10,233 nucleotides of DNA from Lachnospiraceae bacterium (lineage in GTDB: Bacteria; Bacillota; Clostridia; Lachnospirales; Lachnospiraceae): positions 1 through 10,233 of the forward strand of contig JAFUUM010000152.1 of the NCBI GenBank assembly GCA_017477805.1, written 5' to 3'. Each line of letters opens with the position of its first letter. The stretch's first letter is position 1. The position numbers and the translations under genes were made by a program. This document shows positions 1 to 6,398 of this stretch, in pieces. Under the pieces are notes generated by a model that ran no database searches, was not told the DNA's origin, and worked only from the letters and a program-made list of their open reading frames with translations.

Positions 1-356
1 CATTCCGTCAAACGGTTCGTCACGGCGATATCCGGATCACTGGGAGTGACATCCCCGCCTGGATGATTGTGGATGCAGATCACGCTGCTGGCGTTGGAGA
101 GTATACTTGCCTTAAAAACCTCCCGGGGATGGACCATGGTTTCACTCAGCGTTCCCATACTGACAACGTTCAGATTGATCGGACGTAAGGCGGTATCCAG
201 ATTCAGGATCATAAAAACTTCCCGGTCCAGATCCGCAAACTCGCGAATAATGTATTCCACCGCTTTATCCTGTGTATTGACCGACTCTTTTCCGATCGCC
301 CGGTCCTGTTCCAAACGCACCCTCACGATAGGAAGTCCCAGGTTATCCTTCATCAT
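1..356 (-). CDS. RadC-like JAB/JAMM domain protein, 3' end cut by the window
   Basis: I translated this by hand; it is open from ATG at 354-356 to the left edge (118 complete codons). It carries the full JAMM metal-binding pattern HxH-x7-SxxD, as HNHPGGDVTPSDPD with His96, His98, Ser106 and Asp109, which is the signature of the RadC/JAB family (zinc metalloprotease-like fold; the molecular role of RadC itself is unclear). Only about 45 residues precede the domain, so the helix-hairpin-helix N-terminus of chromosomal RadC is absent; this short form is common on mobile elements. The start is supported by GGAGG about nine bases upstream. There is a second ATG at 351-353 and the start cannot be decided between them. 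The first 14 bases overlap the end of the 62-residue gene, which suggests translational coupling. Its role here (establishment, anti-restriction or other) is unknown. Confidence 0.9.
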   Translation of the reverse strand, partial: MMKDNLGLPIVRVRLEQDRAIGKESVNTQDKAVEYIIREFADLDREVFMILNLDTALRPINLNVVSMGTLSETMVHPREVFKASILSNASSVICIHNHPGGDVTPSDPDIAVTNRLTE

Positions 357-531
357 CGAAATACACCTCCAGAATGATGCCGTCCGGCAGCTCACTGATT
401 GCAAGGATCAACTCCTCAATCGTTGCCGCGAGGAATCTCTCAAGCATCTTCTCCTGCTTCCTATGATCATTCTGCTGTCCCATATGGTTACTGGTATCTG
501 CTTTCTTGTCCTTCCCGGACTTCTTACACAT
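343..531 (-). CDS. 62-residue hypothetical protein
   Basis: A small protein I do not recognise. The first 28 residues are polar and Lys/Gln/Asp-rich; the second half looks like one helix followed by a strand (EELILAISELPDGIILEVYF) with an acidic end. It has no signal peptide, membrane segment or Cys pair. It is probably real because it is tightly packed between two genes: its ATG lies inside the end of the upstream coiled-coil gene (ATGTGTAA, 8-base overlap), GAGGAG stands at a good distance upstream, and its last 14 bases overlap the start of the JAB-domain gene and contain that gene's spacing from its ribosome binding site. The three genes are probably translated as a coupled set. Confidence 0.7.
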   Translation of the reverse strand: MCKKSGKDKKADTSNHMGQQNDHRKQEKMLERFLAATIEELILAISELPDGIILEVYFDDEG

Positions 532-1468
532 GTATTCGTCTCCTCTCGTAATATGCTTCCAACAGTTCCATGTTCTCCGGCTTCACTTTCGGATCGCAGA
601 TCTTCTGCAGCTGAGGCAGGGAGAAGTCTTTTGAAACTACCCGTTCGATCACGGCAAGCTGTTCTCTGGAGAACTCCCTGTTTCCGAGGACGGAAGCAAT
701 AAACTCTTCCCTCCGCTTCTGCTCCCTGTTCCGGCGCCTCTGCGCAAACAGACCGGGGTCTGCTTGCTTTTTCGCCTCTTCCTGTGTTTCTTCGATCTTC
801 ATGCTCAGGCGGAAGTTTTCATCAGACAGAAGGTCAATCCGCTTCTGCGCATTTTCTCGCTCCTTCTGGTGTTCTTCCCGCAGATTCTGAATCTCCCGTT
901 CGTTTTTATCCCGCTCCATTTCATTGATCTGTCTGATATATTCCGTCAGCCGCGTGATCTGTGCACTGGCTATTTCCTGCTGCCGAACCATATGCCGTCC
1001 CATGATGTCAAGGCTCTTCTCGACAGAAGAATTTGCTGGTCCGGTCTCTTCCTCCGCATTCGTTGACTTCATGAAATCTTCAATCCACTCCCGGATCTGC
1101 TCTTCCTGCGGTTCCTGATCCGTAAGCTGCTTCAGCAGAAAATCCTCCCCGGCAACAAATGCGGCCATCCGCAGCCGGTCAATCGTCTGCGAAGGATAAT
1201 CGATCACCTTCCCGATGAAGGCATCACTGAGCATCTGCTCCACCATCAGATACAACTGCTCCCGTTTATGGATGAACTTCTCCTGTTCCGGAATGCCATG
1301 CCTGATAATCAGCTGCTCATAACGCTCCTTTTTCCCGATCACCGTTTCCCCGGTACTGTCTGCTGGAACATCTATCTGACTGTTATTCTGCGCTTCCTCC
1401 TTGGCAGGCGTTACGCTCTCCGTTTTTGTCTCTTCAGACGTTTTCTCTGTTAATGCTTCTGTAGACAT
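524..1468 (-). CDS. Coiled-coil protein downstream of the relaxase
   Basis: 314 residues with no signal peptide or membrane segment, so probably cytoplasmic. Residues 1-42 are polar and acidic and likely disordered. Residues 43-135 look like a compact helical domain. Residues about 150-236 are a long Glu/Lys/Arg-rich coiled coil, followed by a basic patch (RRRNREQKRREE, about 244-255) that could touch DNA or RNA. From about residue 266 there is a short two-helix unit (FSREQLAVIERVV, then SLPQLQKICDP) resembling the helical repeats often seen in Clostridial mobile-element proteins; this resemblance is from memory. GAGGTGATC lies upstream of the ATG, and the gene starts 26 bases after the relaxase stop, so it belongs to the same transcript. 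Function is unknown; a scaffold or relaxosome accessory role is only a guess from position and shape. Confidence 0.85.
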   Translation of the reverse strand: MSTEALTEKTSEETKTESVTPAKEEAQNNSQIDVPADSTGETVIGKKERYEQLIIRHGIPEQEKFIHKREQLYLMVEQMLSDAFIGKVIDYPSQTIDRLRMAAFVAGEDFLLKQLTDQEPQEEQIREWIEDFMKSTNAEEETGPANSSVEKSLDIMGRHMVRQQEIASAQITRLTEYIRQINEMERDKNEREIQNLREEHQKERENAQKRIDLLSDENFRLSMKIEETQEEAKKQADPGLFAQRRRNREQKRREEFIASVLGNREFSREQLAVIERVVSKDFSLPQLQKICDPKVKPENMELLEAYYERRRIHV

Positions 1469-1494
1469 TTACCCGATCACCTCTCTTTTCATTG

Positions 1495-2958
1495 TTAAAG
1501 TCTGCGCTCCGGTACATCACGGTTTCTTTCAATGCCCTTCTGCTTCTTTTCATCTCCCGGTACAGACGCAGTCTGCTGCCGTTCTTTTTCTGCCTCCTGC
1601 CTGATGCCTTCAAGAAGTTTGATCTCATGCCGAAGATCCTTTAAGTACAGGCGGCACCGGTCATATTCCCGCTGTGCTTCCATATACTGGTTCAGTGCCT
1701 TTTCAAGCGGCATATGCTCCAGGATCTGGTTTTCAAGCTCCCGGATCCTTTCCCGGGTTTCTTCTCTGTTTTCAATTAGCCTCTTTCTCTCCCGCACCAG
1801 GGCAAACATCGGATTCCGGTAGAGTTTTCTTTTTGCGAAGTTAAAGGCCGTGCCTGCAGCTTTCCGCTCTGTTTCAAGTCCGGCCCGCCTCTCAGCAAGG
1901 TCATCCAATGATCCGATATCACGATCCAGGAGGTAAGTAATGTGCTCCGACAGTTCCTTCAGCCGGACCACATCCTTTTTGTACTTCCATGCATCCTTAA
2001 GCTCCGGCCTGCGGATGAAGCAGGTGTTTCGCCAGCGGTAATAGAAATGCCGCTGGAACGGTGTCAGGTGAAAGTTTTTATTCTTCTCCCTCTTTCCGAT
2101 CATCAGGAGCCGGATCGCCTGGACATCCCCATACACAACGTACGGTTCCGTGCGGTCAACCGTCTTCACTTCATTGATTCTGGCAATCAGCTCCTCTTTC
2201 CCGTATCCCGGGCCAAGCGATCTGGTCCGCACTGCCTTCGGCTTCCCGTAAGGTTTCAGGGAAAGATACTTGCCGTCCCGGACCTGGTAATGCATGGCCT
2301 GAAGGTAAGACAGAAATGAGGCGTAGGAATCACTGTTCCTTACCGCCTCGTCAATATCGTCCCTGATGATGTCCGTCCAGGAAACCCTGTCCGGATCCGT
2401 CTTCTCACCATTTTGCCTTTCTTTGCTTTCCCTCCAGGTTTCATAAGGAGCACCCACTCTCTCCTCGCCGTAAGTTAAGGGCGGCAGTCCGAACTTTTTG
2501 CAGACTGCGGCGGTAATGGGCTGGATCCTCTTTTCCCAGTCCCCATGCGGGGAATGATACTTCAAACCTGTCAGGCACGAAACGCTGTCGAAAGTCACAT
2601 GAATATGAAGATGTGGTTTATCGTCATGGATGGCATAAACGTAATAATAGTTTTCACCAAGCAGTTCGCTGCAAAATTCCTGTGCGACTTCATGCGCTGT
2701 CTGTATGGAGACATCTGCTTCCGGTGGAAAAGAGATTACATAGTGAAACCCCTGCGATCCGTCTTCCTTATGCCAGTATCTCTTATTCTCCACCATCGTC
2801 TCGTATACCCAGTCCCAGGTAACACCGGCATTCCCTCCGATATTGAGACCTCCCTGTGTCTTTTCCGGGTTGAGGATATACCGGATGTTGTTCTTCAGGT
2901 GCTGCGCTTTATTTCCCCGGCTGCATTCCTTAAGGCGCAGTAGTTTTGTGATTGCCAT
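1495..2958 (-). CDS. Relaxase / mobilisation nuclease, MOBP type
   Basis: 487 residues. Relaxases of this family nick one strand at oriT through a catalytic Tyr, stay bound to the 5' end and lead the strand into the recipient. The metal-binding motif III is visible as HDDKPHLHIH with His111, His116, His118 and His120. The likely motif I is IRYILNPEKT near residues 25-34, with Tyr27 as candidate nucleophile; this resembles the YxxNPEKT start common in Firmicute relaxases. The Asn often found after motif III appears as Asp124 (VTFDSV). The C-terminal part, about residues 355-460, is highly charged and helical, probably a coiled coil used for protein contacts. The ATG overlaps the mobC end by 29 bases, and CGGAG stands upstream at a suitable distance, so the two are probably translated together. 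The oriT candidate lies just beyond mobC. I name no gene symbol because several unrelated names are used. Confidence 0.93.
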   Translation of the reverse strand: MAITKLLRLKECSRGNKAQHLKNNIRYILNPEKTQGGLNIGGNAGVTWDWVYETMVENKRYWHKEDGSQGFHYVISFPPEADVSIQTAHEVAQEFCSELLGENYYYVYAIHDDKPHLHIHVTFDSVSCLTGLKYHSPHGDWEKRIQPITAAVCKKFGLPPLTYGEERVGAPYETWRESKERQNGEKTDPDRVSWTDIIRDDIDEAVRNSDSYASFLSYLQAMHYQVRDGKYLSLKPYGKPKAVRTRSLGPGYGKEELIARINEVKTVDRTEPYVVYGDVQAIRLLMIGKREKNKNFHLTPFQRHFYYRWRNTCFIRRPELKDAWKYKKDVVRLKELSEHITYLLDRDIGSLDDLAERRAGLETERKAAGTAFNFAKRKLYRNPMFALVRERKRLIENREETRERIRELENQILEHMPLEKALNQYMEAQREYDRCRLYLKDLRHEIKLLEGIRQEAEKERQQTASVPGDEKKQKGIERNRDVPERRL

Positions 2959-3310
2959 CCGCCATCTCCGTAAGCCGGCTGCAGATCTTTACATGTAAAG
3001 ACCGGATCTCCTTCAGATCTTCTTCCAGCCTTCTTTTCTCAGCACTGGTCTGATAACCGTTAATGTGGTAACTGCGTACCAGCTGGTTGATATTCACGCC
3101 AATCCGGTTGACCTCATAGTTCAGCTGTTTCATCAGTTCCGATACTTCTACGGGGATCCTGGGAAGATCTCCGGAAATTGCCCGGTTCCTAATAAAGTCC
3201 GCAATGCTCCGTTTCTCCCTCCATGCAGCTTCCCGCAGCCATTTTGCTTCCTGATCGTTCACACGTACCGTAAACCTGATTGTCCTGTTTCTGTCCTTTT
3301 CCTGTGCCAT
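2930..3310 (-). CDS. mobC: MobC-like relaxosome accessory protein
   Basis: 126 residues from the chosen start. MobC proteins bind near oriT, help melt the DNA and assist the relaxase. The N-terminal part (RTIRFTVRVNDQEAKWL, then a helix ending IADFIRNRAI) fits a ribbon-helix-helix DNA-binding fold. The C-terminal half contains LNYEVNRIGVNINQLVR, the most recognisable stretch of the MobC family, followed by a helical end. I chose ATG at 3308-3310 because GGAGGAGAAGGAG stands directly upstream. An ATG 14 codons earlier, at 3350-3352, is in frame but has only a weak GGGA before it and would extend into the oriT side. The 3' end overlaps the relaxase by 29 bases. MobC of this class may also repress its own operon from oriT; that is not shown here. 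Confidence 0.87.
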   Translation of the reverse strand: MAQEKDRNRTIRFTVRVNDQEAKWLREAAWREKRSIADFIRNRAISGDLPRIPVEVSELMKQLNYEVNRIGVNINQLVRSYHINGYQTSAEKRRLEEDLKEIRSLHVKICSRLTEMADGNHKTTAP

Positions 3311-3376
3311 TTTCTCCTTCTCCTCCGAATTTCCAATCACTGTATCAATCATCCATCATTTTCCCGGGTCGAACTG

Positions 3377-3409
3377 CAAGATACGCCTTTGGCAGCCAAA
3401 CGCATCTTG
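3377..3409 (+). repeat. Imperfect inverted repeat ending at the first nic-like site
   Basis: The left arm CAAGATACGCCTTTGG (3377-3392) and right arm CCAAACGCATCTTG (3396-3409) pair over 13 bases with one mismatch and a two-base bulge, closed by a three-base loop CAG. The right arm runs into the nic-like sequence CATCTTG^TC, so the putative cut would lie at the very foot of the stem. Relaxase binding sites commonly have this form. Confidence 0.65.
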
Positions 3410-3414
3410 TCAGG
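3395..3414 (+). repeat. Direct repeat copy 1, nic-like
   Basis: GCCAAACGCATCTTGTCAGG. It matches copy 2 at 3480-3499 in 18 of 20 bases, 85 bases apart. The two differences are G/T after CCAAAC and T/C within CATCYTG. It is followed by a seven-base perfect hairpin TCAGGGG-AAG-CCCCTGA at 3410-3426. Confidence 0.8.
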
Positions 3415-3426
3415 GGAAGCCCCTGA
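3410..3426 (+). repeat. Short perfect hairpin after nic-like copy 1
   Basis: TCAGGGG and CCCCTGA form seven paired bases around the loop AAG. The stem starts at the T that follows the putative cut, so it is on the 3' side of nic copy 1. Copy 2 has no equivalent hairpin after it, so this may distinguish the two sites. Confidence 0.6.
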
Positions 3427-3445
3427 GACCCCTTAAAAATGGCAG

Positions 3446-3469
3446 CCAAACTGGTAATTGCCAGTTTGG
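3446..3469 (+). repeat. Perfect 9-bp inverted repeat in oriT region
   Basis: CCAAACTGG (3446-3454), loop TAATTG, CCAGTTTGG (3461-3469). Runs of five T follow within a few bases on both strands (ATTTTT after the right arm on +, CATTTTT after the left arm on -). It could therefore act as a two-way transcription terminator closing the membrane-protein transcript at 3495, or be a protein-binding element of oriT, or both. The right arm can also pair with CCAAACT at 3481-3487. Confidence 0.7.
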
Positions 3470-3479
3470 TGATTTTTGC

Positions 3480-3499
3480 GCCAAACTCATCCTGTCAGG
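3480..3499 (+). repeat. Direct repeat copy 2, best nic match
   Basis: GCCAAACTCATCCTGTCAGG, 18 of 20 bases identical to copy 1 at 3395-3414. It contains CATCCTGTC, the closer match to the P-type nic consensus. AGTTTGG at 3463-3469 and CCAAACT at 3481-3487 form a seven-base stem directly upstream of it. The stop codon of the 143-residue gene (3495-3497) lies inside this copy. Confidence 0.8.
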
Positions 3500-3926
3500 A
3501 CGATTTCACCTCCGTCCCGACATCGATGTGCTTCTGCAGCTTCTGATACTTTCGCATTGCCGCCACATCCTGACTGCTGCTGATCTTTTGAAGCAGCTTA
3601 AGCAGTTCAGACTCATCCACGACCCTGAAGCAGCCGGGGTGCTTTTTCATCAGATGCAGTGCACCGGCCTGGTCTGCTGCCAGATAATAATGTCCATCAA
3701 ACTCCCCTAAAAGCTCAGTACTGCTTTTTGCCTTCGGATCCGCCAGGGCATCGTCAGCATCTTTTCGCCTGTCACAGCAAAGGAGTCGCAACGATCCGTT
3801 TTGCACGTATTCATACGTTCCTGCAAGCGATACAAGGAAACGGAGTTTTTCCATGTCTTCCCTCGATCGGCTTCCAAGTACGATCCCGACCGGTCCGGCC
3901 TTAATGATGATCTGCTCTTCTCCCAT
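3495..3926 (-). CDS. 143-residue hypothetical protein next to oriT
   Basis: I do not recognise this protein. It reads as a small mixed alpha/beta soluble protein: a strand start (QIIIKAGPVGIVLGSRS), a helix (REDMEKLRFLVSLAG), a strand pair around YEYVQNGSLRLLCCDRR with adjacent Cys residues, and a C-terminal helical part (SELLKLLQKISSSQDVAAM). It has no signal peptide or membrane segment. The frame is open further upstream to 4100, but that part lies inside the preceding gene and reads Arg/Ser-rich with no good ribosome site. I chose ATG at 3924-3926, four bases after the previous TGA, with AGAGGTGA just upstream overlapping that stop. Its own TGA lies within the second nic-like repeat. The position suggests a transfer-related role; nothing in the sequence proves one. 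Confidence 0.78.
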   Translation of the reverse strand: MGEEQIIIKAGPVGIVLGSRSREDMEKLRFLVSLAGTYEYVQNGSLRLLCCDRRKDADDALADPKAKSSTELLGEFDGHYYLAADQAGALHLMKKHPGCFRVVDESELLKLLQKISSSQDVAAMRKYQKLQKHIDVGTEVKSS

Positions 3927-3930
3927 CGCT

Positions 3931-5124
3931 TCACCTCTTGAAACTGTAGCTGTTGCCTGTCTTGTCATACACGGCCGATATGCTGCTCCCGTCTGAAAGA
4001 GACAGTGAGATCGATGCTGTCCTCGAATCGCCATCGATGCTGTAATCCGTGACCGTCGCTGATTCGACGTCCTTCTTCCCATGGTTGTAAAGCCAGTCAT
4101 ACAGGCTGTACTGAAACTCGTACCGGTTGTCGATGTAATTGAGCAGTGTCTCCTGGATCTTCTTTATTGCCAGATTTGTGGCATCATAAGAATTCTGCGG
4201 AGTCGGTGTGCTTTCGTTATTCTGCACCGCAGCTGCTTCCGCCTGCGTTGTCTGCGCCGAATTGTTGTTTTGGGAGACCTGCGATGTACTCTGCCCATCA
4301 GTGCCCTGCGCAGTCTGACCGTTATTTCCCCTCTCATTGCCCTTCACGTTTCTGAGCAGGAAAATGTACTCTCCGGGAAGATCAGGATAAAAAACTACAT
4401 CCAGGATATAATCATCTTTTCCTTCCAGTCTTCCCTGAAAGGCAACGGCCGCGCTGGATGAACCGGCGATCCGGTCTTCGATAATGATTCGCTTTGTCTG
4501 GATCTGCTGCCCGGCGAGAAATGCCCCGGCATCCTTAAGAAAGTCGGATTCCAGAAAACCGATCTCCCTCTTCTCCCTGTCGGTAAACCCCGTGACCGTT
4601 GTGACACAGCCAAGCGAGGTTCCCTGTCCTGTTTCACCAAAGATCGTGTCATGCAGGGACTGAAGGCTGTTCTTCGTCTCCGTCAGCTGATCCTGGATTT
4701 TATCAAGTTCTTCCATCAGTCTGTCATTGGCTCCACTACCTTTGCTTTCGGTATTGTTCTCTTCGGTTTCCATATCTTCTGTTTCCGGACTCAGCGCCTT
4801 ATCTGCTGCAGTCTCTGTATCCTCTCTGGGAACACTGCTTACGTATGTTTCCTTTACCGGCCTCTTTTTGGAACTTCCCGAAGAAACAACTGCGATGATC
4901 AGGATCAGCACGCCGATCAATAAGCAGACTGCCGGCAAGACAGCCTTCGTGATCAGGGAACGGTCATTCATCCATCTCCACTCAAATCCGGGCGAATCAT
5001 CTTCAAGTGAGATTTCTTCAATCTCCGGATGTTCCCCCGTCCAGTCGGTTTTTCCATCAATCATATTGTCATCCTGTGCCTGCAAGATTTCGTCTTTATC
5101 CTTCTTAATCATGTCTTCTTTCAT
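3931..5124 (-). CDS. Membrane-anchored transfer-region protein, two likely external domains
   Basis: 397 residues. A cytoplasmic acidic N-terminus of about 60 residues is followed by one membrane segment near residues 61-80 (AVLPAVCLLIGVLILIIAVV) and then Ser/Lys residues, so the rest is probably outside. A Thr/Glu-rich stretch and a short coiled segment (LMEELDKIQDQLTETKNSL) precede a first globular domain, then a Gln/Asn/Ser/Thr-rich linker (about 270-320), then a C-terminal domain ending AVYDKTGNSYSFKR. The last domain resembles those of the next two proteins upstream. NTF2-like repeats on a single membrane anchor are the plan of VirB8/TcpC channel proteins, which I propose by layout only. 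A GTG at 5130 would add two residues, but GAGAGGAG then leaves no spacing; ATG at 5122-5124 fits it. Confidence 0.85.
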   Translation of the reverse strand: MKEDMIKKDKDEILQAQDDNMIDGKTDWTGEHPEIEEISLEDDSPGFEWRWMNDRSLITKAVLPAVCLLIGVLILIIAVVSSGSSKKRPVKETYVSSVPREDTETAADKALSPETEDMETEENNTESKGSGANDRLMEELDKIQDQLTETKNSLQSLHDTIFGETGQGTSLGCVTTVTGFTDREKREIGFLESDFLKDAGAFLAGQQIQTKRIIIEDRIAGSSSAAVAFQGRLEGKDDYILDVVFYPDLPGEYIFLLRNVKGNERGNNGQTAQGTDGQSTSQVSQNNNSAQTTQAEAAAVQNNESTPTPQNSYDATNLAIKKIQETLLNYIDNRYEFQYSLYDWLYNHGKKDVESATVTDYSIDGDSRTASISLSLSDGSSISAVYDKTGNSYSFKR

Positions 5125-5153
5125 CTGCACTCCTCTCTTGTCCGTGCATGATA

Positions 5154-5177
5154 AAGGAGCCGGTGAGACGGCTCCTT
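5154..5177. repeat. Perfect 9-bp hairpin between two membrane-protein genes
   Basis: AAGGAGCCG (5154-5162), loop GTGAGA, CGGCTCCTT (5169-5177), in the 86-base gap between the 391- and 397-residue genes. This is the only sizeable gap in the row of envelope genes. On the minus strand only three T follow the stem, so it is a poor intrinsic terminator; partial attenuation or protection of the upstream message from RNase is more plausible. I see no convincing promoter after it. Confidence 0.6.
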
Positions 5178-5210
5178 CAAAATATGTTCTATCCGTTGAG
5201 GTTCATCTTT

Positions 5211-6386
5211 TTACAGTCCTCCGAAACTGTAGGCATCCTTCTTTCTGTTGTAGGATCCTTCGATCACACCGCCGGTGCTTAAGGTAATGGTGAACTTCGC
5301 CTTATCCTTCTCCGGAAGGATTTCATAGCTGCTCATGGTTCCGACGATATTGCCGCTGCCACCCTTCAGAAGCACGTACTGGAAGCATTCCTCATAAAAA
5401 CGGTCCTGATCTCCAACGTACTTCAGTAAAGTTTTTGACACCTGCATGATATCGAAAGATGTTGTAGTCGTAACCGGTGATCCCTGGGAATAACCGCCCG
5501 TGCTGCCGGATCCTGTTGCGGATGTGGATGCAGTTCCTGCAGTGGATCCTGCAGTGTTACTGTCAGCATCAGCTGCAGTGTTTTCTGTCTCGTCTTCCTG
5601 AATTTCCGTAAACATGTAGGTGCGCTCTTTTTTGAAGTATGTGGAAAGCACACGCCATCTGGGATCATTGTTGAAGTAGATGTAATGGTAAACCTTCCCG
5701 TCTTCCTTCTCACCGTCATATGCCTCGTCGGAGAAGTACACATCCGTTACCGTACGGTACTCGCTCCTGGCAGAGTTAATGTGAAGATCGTCTCCGAGCG
5801 CCTGCAGGAACGCGATATCATCAAATGCGCCATCGTACGATGCAAGGATCTCTCCGGTCAGTCCGTGAAGTGTTAACCCGTACGGCGCCTCCTGCGTCTT
5901 TTCGCTTACTGCCTCGGTTTCCTCCGGTTCATCCGCAGGAGACGTCTGCTCCTGTGCTTCCTCTTCCGTGACAAACTTCATGTTTACCAGCACATCGCCC
6001 TGGGGCATTACAAAATTGATACGCTTATCCTCACCCTTAACATCGTTCACCAGATAAGAAATCTCCTGGTTGATGTCTTTTGCCATGTTGATGGTCAGGC
6101 CGCCAAAGATCTTACCGGTCTGTGGTTTGGCAATAAATGTCACCATGGCATCTTCCTCGACGGACAGCCTTACCTCGGTGTCGTTCTCGCTTTCCAGATA
6201 ACTTTCAGGAAATTCCAGACTGCCGCCGGTCGCTTTATAGATCAGCACTTCGTGTTTTGCGGTCTCTTCCACCGGCTCCTCCGGCTTTTTCTTCGTGAAC
6301 AGCGAAAGCAGCAAAAGAACCAGGATCAGTGCCCCGACAGCTGCCCCCGTTACAATCACAGGCATCCTGTTTTTCTTCTTATACAT
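5211..6386 (-). CDS. Membrane-anchored transfer-region protein with beta-repeat domain
   Basis: 391 residues. A short basic N-terminus (MYKKKNR) and one membrane segment at about 9-30 place the rest outside. Residues about 50-140 read like a bacterial surface beta-repeat: charged strands ending in INFVMPQGDVLVNMKF, which fits the pattern F-x-MP-x-x-D-V-x-V-x-x-x-F of InlB B-repeat-like modules. An acidic linker, a second domain (about 168-265), a Ser/Thr/Gly/Ala-rich linker (about 270-312) and a C-terminal domain ending GSYNRKKDAYSF follow. The last domain aligns by eye with the end of the 397-residue neighbour (AVYDKTGNSYSF). A VirB8/TcpC-like channel part is a reasonable guess from layout. 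GGAGGAG stands before the ATG, 12 bases after the preceding stop. Confidence 0.87.
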   Translation of the reverse strand: MYKKKNRMPVIVTGAAVGALILVLLLLSLFTKKKPEEPVEETAKHEVLIYKATGGSLEFPESYLESENDTEVRLSVEEDAMVTFIAKPQTGKIFGGLTINMAKDINQEISYLVNDVKGEDKRINFVMPQGDVLVNMKFVTEEEAQEQTSPADEPEETEAVSEKTQEAPYGLTLHGLTGEILASYDGAFDDIAFLQALGDDLHINSARSEYRTVTDVYFSDEAYDGEKEDGKVYHYIYFNNDPRWRVLSTYFKKERTYMFTEIQEDETENTAADADSNTAGSTAGTASTSATGSGSTGGYSQGSPVTTTTSFDIMQVSKTLLKYVGDQDRFYEECFQYVLLKGGSGNIVGTMSSYEILPEKDKAKFTITLSTGGVIEGSYNRKKDAYSFGGL

Positions 6387-6398
6387 ACGGTCTCCTCC

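Larger units (their letters stand above)
3371..3500 (+). other. Candidate origin of transfer (oriT)
   Basis: This non-coding stretch directly upstream of mobC holds dense direct and inverted repeats and two nic-like sites on the + strand. CATCCTGTC at 3488-3496 fits the P-type nic consensus YATCCTG^Y known from RP4 and VirD2-type relaxases, which is the relaxase class encoded next door. CATCTTGTC at 3403-3411 is the same sequence with one change. Each is preceded by a CCAAAC hairpin arm, the usual arrangement for relaxase recognition. If the site at 3488 is used, cutting would fall between G3494 and T3495 and the mob genes would enter the recipient last. The position, strand and exact nick are inferred, not shown. 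Confidence 0.72.

Noticed and set aside
67..702. Long + strand frame of 211 codons at the left end
   Set aside because: It runs opposite to the JAB, 62-residue and coiled-coil genes. The antisense frames have clear motifs and ribosome sites; this one has neither.
3391..3500. Repeats as a CRISPR array or as element ends (attachment site)
   Set aside because: There are only two or three imperfect units with unequal spacing, no cas genes and no integrase nearby; the position beside mobC and the relaxase and the nic-like cores fit oriT better.
3707..3934. Minus-strand frame of 75 codons overlapping the 143-residue gene
   Set aside because: It shares most of its length with the better-supported frame and reads as a shifted copy, with many Arg and Ser residues and no domain.
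3927..4100. Upstream extension of the 143-residue gene
   Set aside because: The extra 58 codons are Arg/Ser-rich, lie wholly inside the preceding gene and have no ribosome site, while ATG at 3926 has a good one.
5154..5177. Hairpin as a full intrinsic terminator
   Set aside because: Only three T follow the stem on the transcribed strand, and there is no visible promoter for the gene after it.
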